A DNA stretch of 64,000 nucleotides from positions 214,846,837 to 214,910,836 of the forward strand of contig NC_061514.1 in NCBI RefSeq assembly GCF_022539505.1, in the 5' to 3' direction. Made by a program: the position numbers and the translations under genes. How positions within the stretch are numbered: position 1 is the first letter of the stretch; every line of letters starts with the position of its first letter. Source of the DNA: Lolium rigidum. Lineage: Eukaryota > Streptophyta > Magnoliopsida > Poales > Poaceae. The notes under the pieces are model-generated. The model did no database searches, was not told the origin of the DNA, and was given only the letters and a program-made list of their open reading frames with translations. Shown here piece after piece: positions 1 to 11,589 of this stretch.

Positions 1-984
1 GGCTCTGTCTTAGCTAAGTACTTAGTGGGAAACCTTGCCTGGGTACCGCCAGAGGGTGGAATTTTGGGCACGGGCGGATCCGGTAGGTGGAGGGGCTACT
101 AAGGAAAAGCTTCGTAGTGACCTCGTCTTGGCCTTAATGAAGATGAAGAATTTTGGCAAAAAGGCTTGGTTGCGAATTGTGGGTAAAGAGCACAACCTCT
201 CGAGAGTTAAACCTAAGATCTTAGCCGTGTCCCCGGTTACGGACAATTTGAGTCTCTAGACAAGGAAGTACGGAATAATCTCATCACCTTTTCCGAATGA
301 TTAAAAGTTTGTATAGAAACATATGATGGGATTTTCCCGTGGCTACATACCCGGCAGTGAAAACCATGGTATGTGGTGGTGACTCGAGGTTTATCCTAGT
401 TGAGTGGCCCTGTGGCTACGTACCCGGAAGTGAAAACCATGGTATGTGGTGGTGACTCGGGAGTTATCTTGACTTTGTGTTTTTTTGTAAAAATCTTTTC
501 AAGATTTGTAAAATGTTTTGGTTTTAAATAAAATATAGGATAAAATTGGCTTTATGCAAATTTGCCTAAACTCCACTTGCCAAATATCATGTAGATAGTC
601 ATGCCCAAAACAGCCACCATATAAGTGTCATTTGCCAGTACATCATTGTACTGACCTCCATTCGTGGGGCTGCATATTCAAACGTGCAGGATTTTCTGAG
701 GAGAAGTACGTGGTAGGATCTCGAGTCTACATTCCAACATGACTGCCTGTGGCACATGAAGATGATGGAGGCTCATTGCTGATTTACTTTCCGCTGTGTT
801 TATTCTGAGCTAGTCCATGTGACTATGCAATTTGTAAGGTTTTATTGTACCATCTGGATCAACGATGTAGTAATTTAATACTATTGCAATGATTACTATA
901 TTTTGTAATGTGTGTGCTATCAGTGATCCCGGGAATAGCACTATACACAGGTATCTTATCTTTATTAAAAGGTAGGGTGCTACA
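1..984 (+). mobile_element. Element H, 3' part of the upstream long LTR
   Basis: This stretch matches 5701-6768 almost base for base, apart from the MITE found only in the second copy. It ends TACA and is followed directly by a primer binding site, so it is the downstream end of an LTR. The start of the LTR lies before the window. Two copies of a 43-bp motif (341-383 and 414-456) lie inside it. No coding capacity is seen; the 74-residue ORFs on both strands near 22-259 recur in the second copy and are LTR shadows. Confidence 0.85.
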
Positions 985-2768
985 GAATGGTATCAGAGCA
1001 TAGTGTTGCCTGTAGGATCGAGACCCTAGGTTTGGATTAGAAATAGGAAGATCCTAGGATGAAAATTTTGTCTAAACCTATTTCAATCAAAAAGATGTTT
1101 GGATTTTAAACTTCTGATACTCTCATCTATTCCATCTTCAAAATTGTTTTCCTCTCAATTTAGATGACCACTTTATCAAACTATCGACAAGGACAGATGA
1201 TGACCCTGTGACTGAAGTGAGGGACTGCTGCTTTAGGTGACATTCGTCAACCTTGCTAGAAGTGTTGTATGGGAGACCAATGAAGAACTGGAAGAAAGAC
1301 TTCGATGCAGACTACGCAACACCTGAAGATACACCGAAGGAGAAGAATAGAAACTTGAAACATCCAAAGCAGAAATAGACCAGACCACCATTACTCTCTT
1401 TTATTGAAACAACGCTAGCATTACAAAGTATTGATCTTACCAAACTGAGGTATGACCATGCTAGTTTGTTTGTGTGAAACATATTGCTTGATGCTTGTTA
1501 GATGATTGTTGTTTGCCGAATTGCCTTGATCTGATGTGTTTGGGTAGGAAATCTTCTTTAGATCTTTCTATCTATTCTCGTATATACCCAACCCATGAAA
1601 TGTTCTCTCGGCAACTCGCCATGAAGACAACGAAGAGTGAAATCAACCTAGATGTTTCCTATCATATGAAGAAGCATAGGATGTGAGATACGCAAAACCC
1701 TAGTTAAGGATCGATAGAAGTATTTTCAAAACAATTCAATAATGGGGATTGAAACATTGATTCAATTCTCCATGGAAGTTTTTGTCAAACTTGTGAGGTT
1801 GACCAAGAGTTAGAATACGAGATATACCAAACTGAAAACAAGAAAATGATTGGGTGCGACATGGATTGGCCCCCATGACGACTACTCATATTGTTCGCTC
1901 TTGTTATGAGGAATGGTAAATCTAGAGAGACAATACCTACAAAAGAGATGTCGGCGAATAAGACAAAATCCTAGGGTGGAGAAATATTATACCCTTATAG
2001 TAGGCAAGTGTTGCCAAGTGTAGAACTACGTTTAGTTTGAAGATCTAGCCACTAGATGAAGAGTGGTGGAAAGTTGCCAAAGACACCAATAAACAAAGAT
2101 GAGGAAAGTCACGAGTCCTTACATCTTGATATCCTGTTTGACCCAAGGATTAACCCATCAGTATCAAAATTATTTCAACCAACCATTTGGATTAGAAGTC
2201 TTACTATGAAGGAAATCTATCCGACTCACCTTGGAGAGATATATTGTTCACTATATGTGAATAAACATTCACCTATTGGATACAAACCCAGAAGCCATAA
2301 GCCACAGATGTTTTCCAAATATGACATGTGGTCAAGTCATATCCTCGGATGTGCCAAGTCATATCCAAGATAAGCTTAGCCTAAACCCAAGACCTAAGAC
2401 TATCTACAAAAGTTTCTTTTAAGGGTGGTAGAAGCCATACCCTTGGATTTTGGATTACGCGGGATACCGTATGAGATGGTATTTGGAGAAGGTAGCACAA
2501 GGAGTTTCCCATGAGTATACCCACGGAAAAGATAATACCAATGTGATGAGTACCCTCATATGAATGGATACAACGGATGGTATGACCGCATATGGTTTAT
2601 TGTCGAGTTTTCAAAGCCCAAGATTAATTAACTTCCGAAATCTCCTCGGAGATGTTTGAAAGAAAAGCAATAGTGAGTATGAACCTTCTAGAAGACCTGA
2701 GCCTAAAACCTTTTCTTTCTAGCATTTCTCAAATCTCGAGGACGAGATTTCTTTTAAGGGTGGTAGTC
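985..2768 (+). mobile_element. Element H internal domain, non-autonomous
   Basis: The region between the two LTRs is only 1.8 kb and holds no recognisable gag, protease, reverse transcriptase or integrase. The longest ORF (2056-2373, 105 residues) resembles no family I know, and short open stretches near 1240-1380 look like coding remnants. It ends with a purine-rich stretch just before the next LTR, preceded by the ctcgaggacgagattt motif common before the 3' LTR of Gypsy elements. LTRs of about 4 kb around a non-coding core fit a LARD-like derivative that would need proteins in trans. A deletion derivative of a Tekay/Del-type parent is the alternative. Confidence 0.7.
988..999 (+). other. 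Primer binding site of H (initiator Met tRNA type)
   Basis: TGGTATCAGAGC lies 3 bases after the LTR end. It is the standard site complementary to the 3' end of initiator Met tRNA in plant LTR retrotransposons and fixes the strand of H as plus. Confidence 0.9.
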
Positions 2769-3623
2769 TGTCACATCCCGAAATTTTCTAAATTTTGGAA
2801 TGTAAAATAAAAATACATTTGATGCTTGATTTTTTTGAAATTGATTGAAATTCACAAAGAATTAAAACTTTTTAAAAGTTATTTACAAGTTAATTCCAAA
2901 ATAGTATTTTTAAAGACTTTTGATTTTAAAGTATTTTCAAAATCAAGCATATCCTTGCTTTCAAAGTTTTCAAATCCTTATTGGATTTCTATTTAAGAAA
3001 ATAAAACTATAGAAAACTATATTTGTAAAATATTGCCCAAGTAGCCATATAGGCCAAGTGCATATAATTATTATTTTATTTTCACAAATGGATTTTAAAC
3101 AAGTTCTTTGTTGTCCTAAAACACTATTTTGATTTTTACAAATTTTTATAAACTTGTTTGGTATGTGTATGTTGAAACTATTCACATATAGCCATAATGG
3201 CATAGTAGTAATAAAATGATATAAAATAATAATTTGTAAAATTTAAGTCTTTATGTTATCCTATACTGAGCAATATAATTTTACAAACCCGTAAAAATTT
3301 GTTTCACTCAAATCTAAATTACGAAAGTCATTTTACAAAAGAAACAAGTAAAGGAAAAAAGAAAAAAAGGAAAAAAAAAAAGAAAACGGGCCGGCCAGCC
3401 GGACCGAACAGCCCAACAGCAGGCGGCCAGGCCAAGCCAGCCGGCCGACCGAGCCCAGCCACCATCCATCGATCGGTTCAGTGGAGGAACGAAAAATCCC
3501 GTGTTTATAAAACTTATCTCCACTTAAACGCAGTTTTCTTGATCTACACAACTCCGAATTCAGATCCGTTTGTTTCTACGCGTTTCTAACTTCGAGGCCC
3601 ACCTTTTCCACCGACCTATGGTC

Positions 3624-3631
3624 TATATAAA
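3624..3631 (+). promoter_or_regulatory. TATA box in the H LTR
   Basis: TATATAAA followed by a pyrimidine-rich stretch about 30 bases downstream is a plausible start for the element transcript. It is judged by sequence only. Confidence 0.45.
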
Positions 3632-6429
3632 CTCTCCACCAGACAGCAGTTTCGTTTTTCCTTTCCTCCTCTCGAAATGCTATATCAGCGAAATCTTAAC
3701 TCGTTGATTTAACCCCCAAAACCACCTCAAATCGTTTCGGGCTCTACACGAAAGTTGTAGATCTCGTCGAGATATTTCAATCCCGACCAATCTCATCTCT
3801 TTTCGTTCACCATACACGAATAATTTCGCATTGCAATGCGTCAGGTATGACAAAGGGAATCTTCAATTAGTTCATGCTCGTTCCACGAAATCCAAATTCC
3901 TTTGGTGAGTATGTAGATCTGATCATCCTCTACAACTTTCATGTTGGAAGTTTTTCTATTTGAAGTACCGATTTACCGTTCATCTACAGATCTATTTCAA
4001 GTCAACCGGAGCCAAATCGAGTTTCAAAACGATCTCGAATCGTCATGACTTCAACACAGAAGTTGTTCCTCTCGTCAAGACCTTTCAATTGCCGCAAGTT
4101 TCACCTTGTTTTGTTCATCGAGCAAAGAGAAAAACGTAATACAAGATTCAGATCTTATAAGGTATAACCCAGATCTTGTCAAACTCACTATTTCATTGTG
4201 AAAAGTAAATTGTGCGTTAGATAGATCTATTAATTCTATACAACTTTGATGTAGAAAGTTTTTTTCATCTGAGTAAATTTTTTCTGTCAACCATTATGAC
4301 ATCATCATGACATCAGCATAGTCAACTCAGTCTGGTCAAAGTCAAACTGCAGTCAGCGGTACAGTCAGCAGTACAGTCAATGATACAGTCAGCAATCAGC
4401 GGTACAATGAAGCAGATACAGTCAGCTTCTGAGTCAAACTCGGTCAAACTCGTTTTAAATTTGAATTTAAATACCAGATTTGTTGCACAACTTGTAAATT
4501 CAATATAAAATCAACCACTGGGCCAAATTTTACAAATTTTATATTTTCGGAAAGCTTACAATCTGTAGTACACAATTTTGCAATAATACTGTATAGGTTT
4601 TGTGTTAGATTTTGCGTCATAATTCAAATAGTTAAATTAAGTCTTTCATACTATAAAATTTGTATAAAATAATCTACTGGCCCAAATCTTAGGAATTTGT
4701 ACTCTCTGGAATCCTCAGAATATGTACTACAATATGGAATAAAAATTGTACAACTTTGATACGTGCACAAACTTTCTTTAGTAAAATCTATCCGAATCAG
4801 TAATTCGAGGATAATTCAAATTCTATAAATCGTTTTCGAATAATTCCAATTGCCCTATTCTTTTGTTACTGTAGCCTATCCAGGGAGGTCAAATTCATAT
4901 TTTTACAACACATAATGCTTGATGTAGCTAATTAATAAGGTTGTATATGTAAAGTAGATACTCGATTAATGGTTTTTCTAAATCAAATTAAATGTCCAGA
5001 ATACTTTATTGACATTGCACATATCAGAGAAAACATAATGCAACACGTACACACCACCCCTCTTGTGAAGTTAAATTGTTGCATGCATACATGTCTATGA
5101 TTGTTCATATCGAATGTTTGTTTATTTTTTTGTTGTCTTGTTTGATTATGATGTTGTTGTTGAATGGTGTGTTTATGTTGTGCTATATTCTATGTTATAG
5201 TTGTACGGAGAGGCACGTATTTTGATTAACATAAGTGAACGCACTTCGACTACCAAAAAGGCAAGTGACATTTAAATCCTACTTATTTTATATTATGCAT
5301 TAGTGTTTTTAAATTAGTATGCATGGTAGGGTTTTTGTTTTCAAAAGAAAAGTATTATGCTATGCCTAGATCCTAGTAGTGTGTAGCCACCTCTTAAACA
5401 CAACTTGCTAGGATTGTCAGAAGTGATTTAAAAATAATGTCAATGCTTTGTTTCACTTATTGGTTAAAGTGTTGTTTGAAAAATTGAAAGTTAATAACCT
5501 TAATGAAACACCTCGGGTGGAATTGGTGTGGCTTTGGATTATGTTGAGTGGCTACTCGGGGCTACATACCCGGCAATGAAAACCATGGTATGTGGTGGTG
5601 ACCTGGGGGTGAGTACACTTGTGGGTTGCCACCCAGGAACAAAGAGATTGCTATGTCTTCCGTGTGTAGTGTACTTCTAGTGCAACCACAATACATTATG
5701 GGCTCTGTCTTAGCTAAGTACTTAGTGGGAAACCTTGCTCGGGTACCGCTGCAGGGTGGAATTTTGGGCACGGGCGGATCCGGTAGGTGGAGGGGCTACT
5801 AAGGAAAAGCTTCGTAGTGACCTCGTCTCGGCCTTAATGAAGATGAAGAATTTTGGCAAAAAGGCTTGGTTGCGAATTGTGGGTAAAGAGCACAACCTCT
5901 CGAGAGTTAAACCTAAGATCTTAGTCGTGTCCCCGGTTACGGACAATTTGAGTCTCTAGACAAGGAAGTACGGAATAAGCTCATCACCTTTTCTCGAATG
6001 ATTAAAAGTTTGTATAGAAACATATGATGGGATTTTCCCAGTGGCTACATACCCGGCAGTGAAAACCATGGTATGTGGTGGTGACCTGAGGTTTATCCTA
6101 GTTGAGTGGCCCAGGGCTACGTACCTGGAAGTGAAAACCATGGTATGTGGTGGTGACCTGGGAGTTATCTTGCTTTGTGTTTTTTTGTAAAAATCTTTTC
6201 AAGATTTGTAAAATGTTTTGGTTTTAAATAAAATATAGGATAAAATTGGCTTTATGCAAATTTGCCTAAACTCCACTTGCCAAATATCATGTAGATAGTC
6301 ATGCCCAAAACAGCCACCATATAAGTGTCATTTGCCAGCACATCATTGTACTGACCTCCATTCGTGGGGCTGCATATTCAAACGTGCAGGATTTTCTGAG
6401 GAGAAGTACGTGGTAGGATCTCGAGTCTA

Positions 6430-6511
6430 CTCCCTCCGTTCTTTTTTAATTGACTCGAATTTAGTACAAGTTTGTACTAAATCCGAGTCAATTAAAAAGG
6501 AACGGAGGGAG
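6430..6511. mobile_element. Stowaway-type MITE (82 bp)
   Basis: The sequence begins CTCCCTCCGTTC and ends GAACGGAGGGAG, and nearly the whole length folds on itself as one long inverted repeat. It is flanked by TA on both sides. The other LTR of the same element (around 728-731) has the empty site with one TA, so both the boundaries and the TA duplication are seen directly. It carries no coding sequence and would depend on a Tc1/mariner-type transposase. Confidence 0.97.
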
Positions 6512-6768
6512 TACATTCCAACATGACTGCCTGTGGCACATGAAGATGATGGAGGCTCATTGCTGATTTACTTTCCGCTGTGTTTATTCTGAGCTAGTCC
6601 ATGTGACTATGCAATTTGTAAGGTTTTATTGTACCATCTGGATCAACGATGTAGTAATTTAATACTATTGCAATGATTACTATATTTTGTAATGTGTGTG
6701 CTATCAGTGATCCCGGGAATAGCACTATACACAGGTATCTTATCTTTATTAAAAGGTAGGGTGCTACA

Positions 6769-6843
6769 GAATGGTATCAGAGCATAGTGTTGCCTGTAGG
6801 ATCGAGACCCTAGGTTTGGATTAGAAATAGGAAGATCCTAGGA
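6769..6843 (+). mobile_element. Second, truncated internal domain of H
   Basis: After the second LTR the sequence does not return to host DNA. It repeats 985-1059, including the primer site at 6772-6783, for 75 bases and then jumps into gag of element A. This gives the order LTR-internal-LTR-internal, the product expected from unequal recombination between LTRs of two H copies, followed by a deletion. Confidence 0.85.
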
Positions 6844-7360
6844 AGGTTTGGATGATCATCCAAGTAGTGAGTCCATGGGTTGGGCAATTTTTAACCAAAG
6901 ATTTCATTCTTTCCCAAGCTTGAGCAACATGTTCATTATCCAATTGTTTAAAATTCATTATGCTACTCCTCAAAGATATAATTTTAGCAGGGGGATAATA
7001 TCTACCAATAAAAGCATCCTTGCATTTAGTCCATGAATCAATACTATTCTTAGGCAGAGATAGCAACCAATCTTTAGCTTTTCCTCTTAATGAGAAAGGA
7101 AACAATTTCAATTTAATAATATCACCATCTACATCCTTATACTTTTGCATTTCACATAGTTCAACAAAATTATTGAGATGGGCAGCAACATCATCAGAAC
7201 TAACACCAGAAAATTGCTCTCGGATAACAAGATTCAGTAAAGCAGGTTTAATTTCAAAGAATTCTGCTGTAGTAGCAGGTGGGGCAATATGTGTGCATAA
7301 GAAATCATTATTGTTTGTGGTTGTGAAGTCACACAACTTAGTATTTTCAGGGGTGGCCAT
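6844..7360 (-). pseudogene. gag: gag of element A, N-terminal part, truncated
   Basis: Reading from 7360 downward, the protein starts MATPENTKLCDF and contains the capsid-like region (SSDDVAAHLNNFVELC, then SLRGKAKDWLLSLP) of Asp-primed Gypsy elements. It is a close relative of the gag of BC and D in this window. The frame is open for about 170 residues and then breaks at the junction with H; the last residues of the ORF down to 6821 are H sequence read in reverse. Everything downstream of gag is missing, so the element cannot make enzymes. The three gag copies allow a direct check of frameshifts in the other two. Confidence 0.88.
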
Positions 7361-7585
7361 TTTAGCAGTAGTAAATAAAGCAAACTAGATGAAATAAATG
7401 CAAGTAACTAATTTTTTTGTGTTTTTGATATAGAGTGCAAGATAGTAAATAAAGTAAAGCTAGCGACTAATTTTTTGTGTGTTTTGATATAATGCAGCAA
7501 ACAAAGTAGTAAATAAAATAAAGCAAGACAAAAACAAAGTAAAGAGATTGGGAAGTGGAGACTCCCCTTGCAGCGTGTCTTGATC

Positions 7586-7602
7586 TCCCCACAACGGCGC
7601 CG
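7586..7602 (-). other. Degenerate Asp-type primer site of element A
   Basis: On the minus strand it reads like the GGCGCCGTTG...GGGGA site of the related elements but lacks two bases in the middle. It lies about 10 bases inside the LTR boundary, as in BC and D. Confidence 0.75.
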
Positions 7603-7612
7603 AAAATTTGCT

Positions 7613-9208
7613 TGATGCGTGTAGTTGACACGTCCGTTGGAAACCCCAAGAGGAAGGTGTGATGCGCACAGCGGCAAGTTTCCCTCGATAAGAAACCAAG
7701 GTTTAATCGAACCAGAGAGGAGTCAAGAAGCACGTTGAAGGTTGATGGCGGCGGGATGTAGTGCGGCGCAACACCGGAGATTCCGGCGCCAACGTGGAAC
7801 CCGCACAACACAACCAAAGTACTTTGCCCCAGGGAAACAGTGAGGTTGTCAATCTCACCGGCTTGTCTGTAACAAAGGATTAACCGTATTGTGTGGAAGA
7901 TGATTGTTTGCAAGAAAACAGTAGAACAAGTATTGCAGTAGATTGTATGCGATGTAAAGAATAGGACCGGGGTCCACAGTTCACTAGAGGTGTCTCTCCC
8001 ATAAGATAAAAGCATGTTGGGTGAACAAATTACAGTCGGGCAATTGACAAATAGAGAGGGCATAACAATGCACATACATGCCATGATAAATATAGTGAGA
8101 TTTAATTGGGCATTACGACAAGGTACATAGACCGCTATCCAAGCATGCATCTATGCCTAAAAAGTCCACCTTCGAGTTATCATCCGAACCCCTTCCAAGT
8201 ATTAAGTTTCAAAACAACAGACAATTGCATTAAGTATGGTGCGTAATGTAATCAATAACTACATCCTCGGACATAGCATCAATGTTTTATCCCTAGTGGC
8301 AACAAGACATCCATAATCTTAGAGGTTTCGTCACTCCTCCAGCATTCACGGAGACATGAACCCACTATCGAGCATAAATACTCCCTCTTGGAGTTAAGAG
8401 CGAAAACTTGGCCAGAGCCTCTACTAATAACGGAGAGCACGCAAGATCATAAACAACACATAGGTAATAACTTGATAATTAACATGACATAGTATTCTCT
8501 ATCCATCGGATCCCGACAAACACAACATATAGTATTACAGATAGATGATCTTGATCATGTTAGGCAGCTCACAAGATCCAACAATGAAGCACAATGAGGA
8601 GAAGACAACCATCTAGCTACTGCTATGGACCCATAGTCCAGGGGTGAACTACTCACTCATCACTCCGGAGGCGACAATGGCGGTGAAGAGTCCTCCGGGA
8701 GATGAATCCCCTCTCCGGCAGGGTGCCGGAGGAGATCTCCAGAATCCCCCGAGATGGGATTGGCGGCGGCGGCGTCTCAGTAAGGTTTTCCGTATCGTGG
8801 ATCTCTGCATCGGGGGTTTCGCGACGGAGGCTATTTGTAGGCGGAAGGGCAGGTAAAGAGGCGGCACGAGGGGCCCACACCATAGGTCGGCGCGGCCGGG
8901 CCCGGGCCGCGCCGCCCGGTGTGTCGCCACCTCGTGGCCCCACTTCGACTCTCCTTCGGTCTTCCGGAAGCTTCGTGGCAAAATAGGACCCCGGGCGTTG
9001 ATTTCGTCCAATTCCGAGAATATTTCGTTACTAGGATTTCTGAAACCAAAAACAGCGAGAAAACAGACAATCGGCTCTTAGGCATCTTGTTAATAGGTTA
9101 GTTCCAGAAAATGCACGAATATGACATAAAGTGTGCATAAAACATGTAGATATCATCAATAATGTGGCATGGAACATAAGAAATTATCGATACGTCGGAG
9201 ACGTATCA
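7613..9208 (-). mobile_element. Element A, 5' LTR (1596 bp)
   Basis: On the minus strand the LTR starts TGATACGTCTC at 9208 and ends in CA at 7613, next to the primer site. Length and sequence match LTRs B, C and F, but the first bases differ slightly, so it is a subfamily. It is inserted in the CACTA-1 transposase; the 5 bases after it (GTGGT, 9209-9213) would be one half of a target duplication whose partner is lost. The 227-residue ORF at 7467-8150 lies inside the LTR and is not a gene. Confidence 0.9.
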
Positions 9209-11452
9209 GTGGTCCTGCTTCTTCTTGTTGTGTATGGTTCTTCATCATCATCGTCGTCATCTTCCATCTTCGGATCGCCGTACTGGTCAAAGTCTAGCTC
9301 GTTGGCGGCTCCATCCATTCCGATGATGCTCCTTTTGCCTCTCCTCACGACAACACGGCTCGGGCTTTTGCGGGTCGGTAATGAAGAAGCATTGGTCCAC
9401 TTGGGAAGCTAGTACCCATGGCTCATATTTCGCGGTGACCTTTGCGCCCGCTGTCTTGGATTTGGCTTCGGGTATAACCATGGTGGTTAAATGTCGGTCT
9501 TCTTTTACGACGTTCTTGGCCCACCTGACACGGAACATCGGCACATTCTCTCCGGCGTAGCTCAGCTCCCAGATCTCCTCGATCTTTCCGTAGTATCTCT
9601 GCTTGATGTCACCGGTGTAGGACTCCATCGTTACCCCGGAGTTCTGATAATCGCTCTTCATGTCCTTTTCCTCGTGTAGAATGTGTAGCCGTTGATATCG
9701 TACGCCCGAAATGTCATCGAGGTTGTGTTCGGCGCCCGTGACAAGGCGAAGATGAGTTTTTCTTCCGCAGAAGAATCCTCGTCTATAGGGTACGTCGGCA
9801 TCTTGTCCTTGAACCACCGCGTGAAGGTTGAGTTGTGCTCTTTGATTATATCTCTCGTCCGTCCTCTCGTTGGCCCCGATCATTGTACGTCGTGGCGATG
9901 AAGGTTTTGTGCTCTACCACCCAAGGATCGACCACGTCTATGTCTTGTAGCGCGACTAGGTTTGCTCTTTCAAAGTCGGCGATTCGACCCTTGAAGTCGA
10001 CATGCATTTCGCGGCTACCCTCGCGGTGACCCCATCCAGCGAGCTTCCCGAGGTTCCTGTTTACGGGCAGACCGACGGGATTCTCGATTTCTAGATAACT
10101 CGTGCAGAAGGAGATGCACTCTTCGGTTAGAAAGCCCTTGGCTATGCTTCCGTCTGGACGTGCCCTGTTGCGAACGTACCCTTTGATGACACCATTCATC
10201 CTTTCGAACGGCATCATGCTGTGCAGGAACGTCGGCCCTAGTTGGATGATATCCTCCACGATATGTACACGAGATGCACCATAACGTCAAAGAATGCGGG
10301 CGGGAAGTACATCTCAAGCTAGCACAAGTATCACCACGATCTCTTCCTCGTAGCCTTCTAAGTTGCCTCACGCCAACCGCACTTCCGAGAGATGACGTCG
10401 AAAAAGTTGCATAGGCCAAAAGCGTTTCACCGACGTGCGCGTCCATGATTCCACGGATTGCAACCGAAAGTATCCGCGTCATCGGCACGTGACAGTCGTG
10501 GAGACTTCATCCCGCCGAACCTCTCGCTTCGCTTTGTCTAGGTACCTGCTTATCTTCCTCGCGTAACCGTAAGGAAGTTTTACTCCTAGGAGACAGGTCG
10601 AAAAGCTGCTCGATCTCCTTCGACTTAGAGTGAAGCACGCGGGGGCAGTAATATTCGATCTTTTTGGCCTTTTTGCCCTTGCGACGACTTTGCGTGTCCT
10701 CCGCCTCATCATCGTCATCGTCATCATCATCATCATCATCATCATCATTAGGGCGTCCCGCGTGAAGCTCCTCCCTGATCCCAATTGATTGCAAGTCGTA
10801 CCTTGCTTTCGGCCCATCTTTGGTCTTCTCTGGCATGTTGAGGAGGGTACCAGCGTACTCTCGCACACGTTCTTCGTGATGTGCATGACATCAAGGCCGT
10901 GAGGCACACGGAGGATCTTCTAGTACGGCAAGTCCCGAGAAAACAGACCTCGTCTTCCATACCTTAAGCGGCGGCTCCGGCGCCTTTCGCTTCTTTCCCG
11001 CGGTGGGCACTCTTTCCAATTTTTCAATAGCTCGTCTATTTGCTCGCCGCTTCTCGTACGTGGCCGTCTTCGTGGTTCGTCTTGACCATTGAACAGATCC
11101 TTGCGTTTCCTCCATGGGTCGTCCTCGCGAAGCCACCTTCGATGTCCCATGAACACCGTTTTCGAGGACCCAGGATCTCTATCTAGCTGGCGGTACGTTG
11201 TGTCGTCCATGCACCTAACGCATGCATTGAATCCGTGGACCACCTGCCCCGCGACATATCTGTAACCGAGAAAGTCGTGCACCGTCGTGAGCAACGTGGC
11301 TCTCATAGAGAAATATTCTTCTGCGGCGGCGTCCCACGTGTTGGCAGGCGCGTCCCATAGCGTGGCTAGCTCCTCTTTCAGAAGCCCCATATACAGATTG
11401 ATGTCGTTCCCTGGTTGTTTCGGCCCTTCAATTAGCATACTCATTTGAATGT
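9209..11452 (-). pseudogene. CACTA-1 transposase (TNP2-like), interrupted
   Basis: Read on the minus strand, conserved blocks appear in order. First comes GPKQPGND with VHDFLGYRYVAG (Transposase_21 region), then GLDVMHITKNVCES, an acidic run of 13 Asp, EYYCPRV, and PFERMNGVIKGYVRNRARP (DUF4218-type region). The C-terminal part has FRVRWAKNV and CFFITDPQKP. The pieces sit in different frames, with an in-frame TAG near 10920 (a Trp in relatives) and frameshifts near 10851 and 10600-10660. The N-terminal part is cut off by CACTA-2 at 11452 and the C-terminal end by element A at 9208. Two frameshifts fall at CTG or CAG motifs and may not be real. Confidence 0.9.
10706..10748 (-). repeat. (ATC)n tract coding poly-Asp
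   Basis: A run of CATs and related triplets encodes 13 consecutive Asp in the minus-strand transposase, a region that is acidic in related TNP2 proteins. It is a coding trinucleotide microsatellite. Confidence 0.85.
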
Positions 11453-11489
11453 CACTACAAGAAAAGTTCTGATACACAACGTCTCAAAA
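11453..11489 (+). mobile_element. CACTA-2, left terminal inverted repeat
   Basis: CACTACAAGAAAA begins inside the conserved CACTA-1 coding sequence and the transposase match stops at the same base, so this is an insertion end, not part of CACTA-1. The first 13 bases are identical to the end of CACTA-3 at 49946. The sequence runs into a gap after 37 bases. Confidence 0.85.
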
Positions 11490-11589
11490 NNNNNNNNNNN
11501 NNNNNNNNNNNNNNNNNNNNNNNNNNNNNNNNNNNNNNNNNNNNNNNNNNNNNNNNNNNNNNNNNNNNNNNNNNNNNNNNNNNNNNNNN
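11490..11589. other. Assembly gap (100 N)
   Basis: Exactly 100 N, a usual placeholder for a gap of unknown size. Continuity of CACTA-2 across it is assumed, not shown. Confidence 0.99.

Larger units (their letters stand above)
2769..6768 (+). mobile_element. Element H, complete LTR (about 3.9 kb plus nested MITE)
   Basis: It starts TGTCACATCCCG after the purine tract and ends GCTACA before a second primer site. Its last 1 kb matches 1-984 with roughly 2% differences, many clustered at CCTGG/CTCGG-like positions. A TATA-like box (TATATAAA, about 3624) is the likely promoter. The 43-bp motif of the first LTR occurs three times (5560-5602, 6043-6085, 6115-6157). The only large difference from the first LTR is the MITE at 6430-6511. 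The AT-rich body (2770-5500) contains no credible ORF. Confidence 0.85.

Noticed and set aside
7467..8150. 227-residue minus-strand ORF
   Set aside because: It lies mostly within LTR A and similar shorter ORFs occur at the same place in LTRs B, C and F with different frames. It is an LTR shadow.
9131..9412. Plus-strand ORFs across the LTR A / CACTA-1 junction
   Set aside because: They are reverse readings of the transposase C-terminus joined to LTR sequence; the minus-strand protein match is clear.
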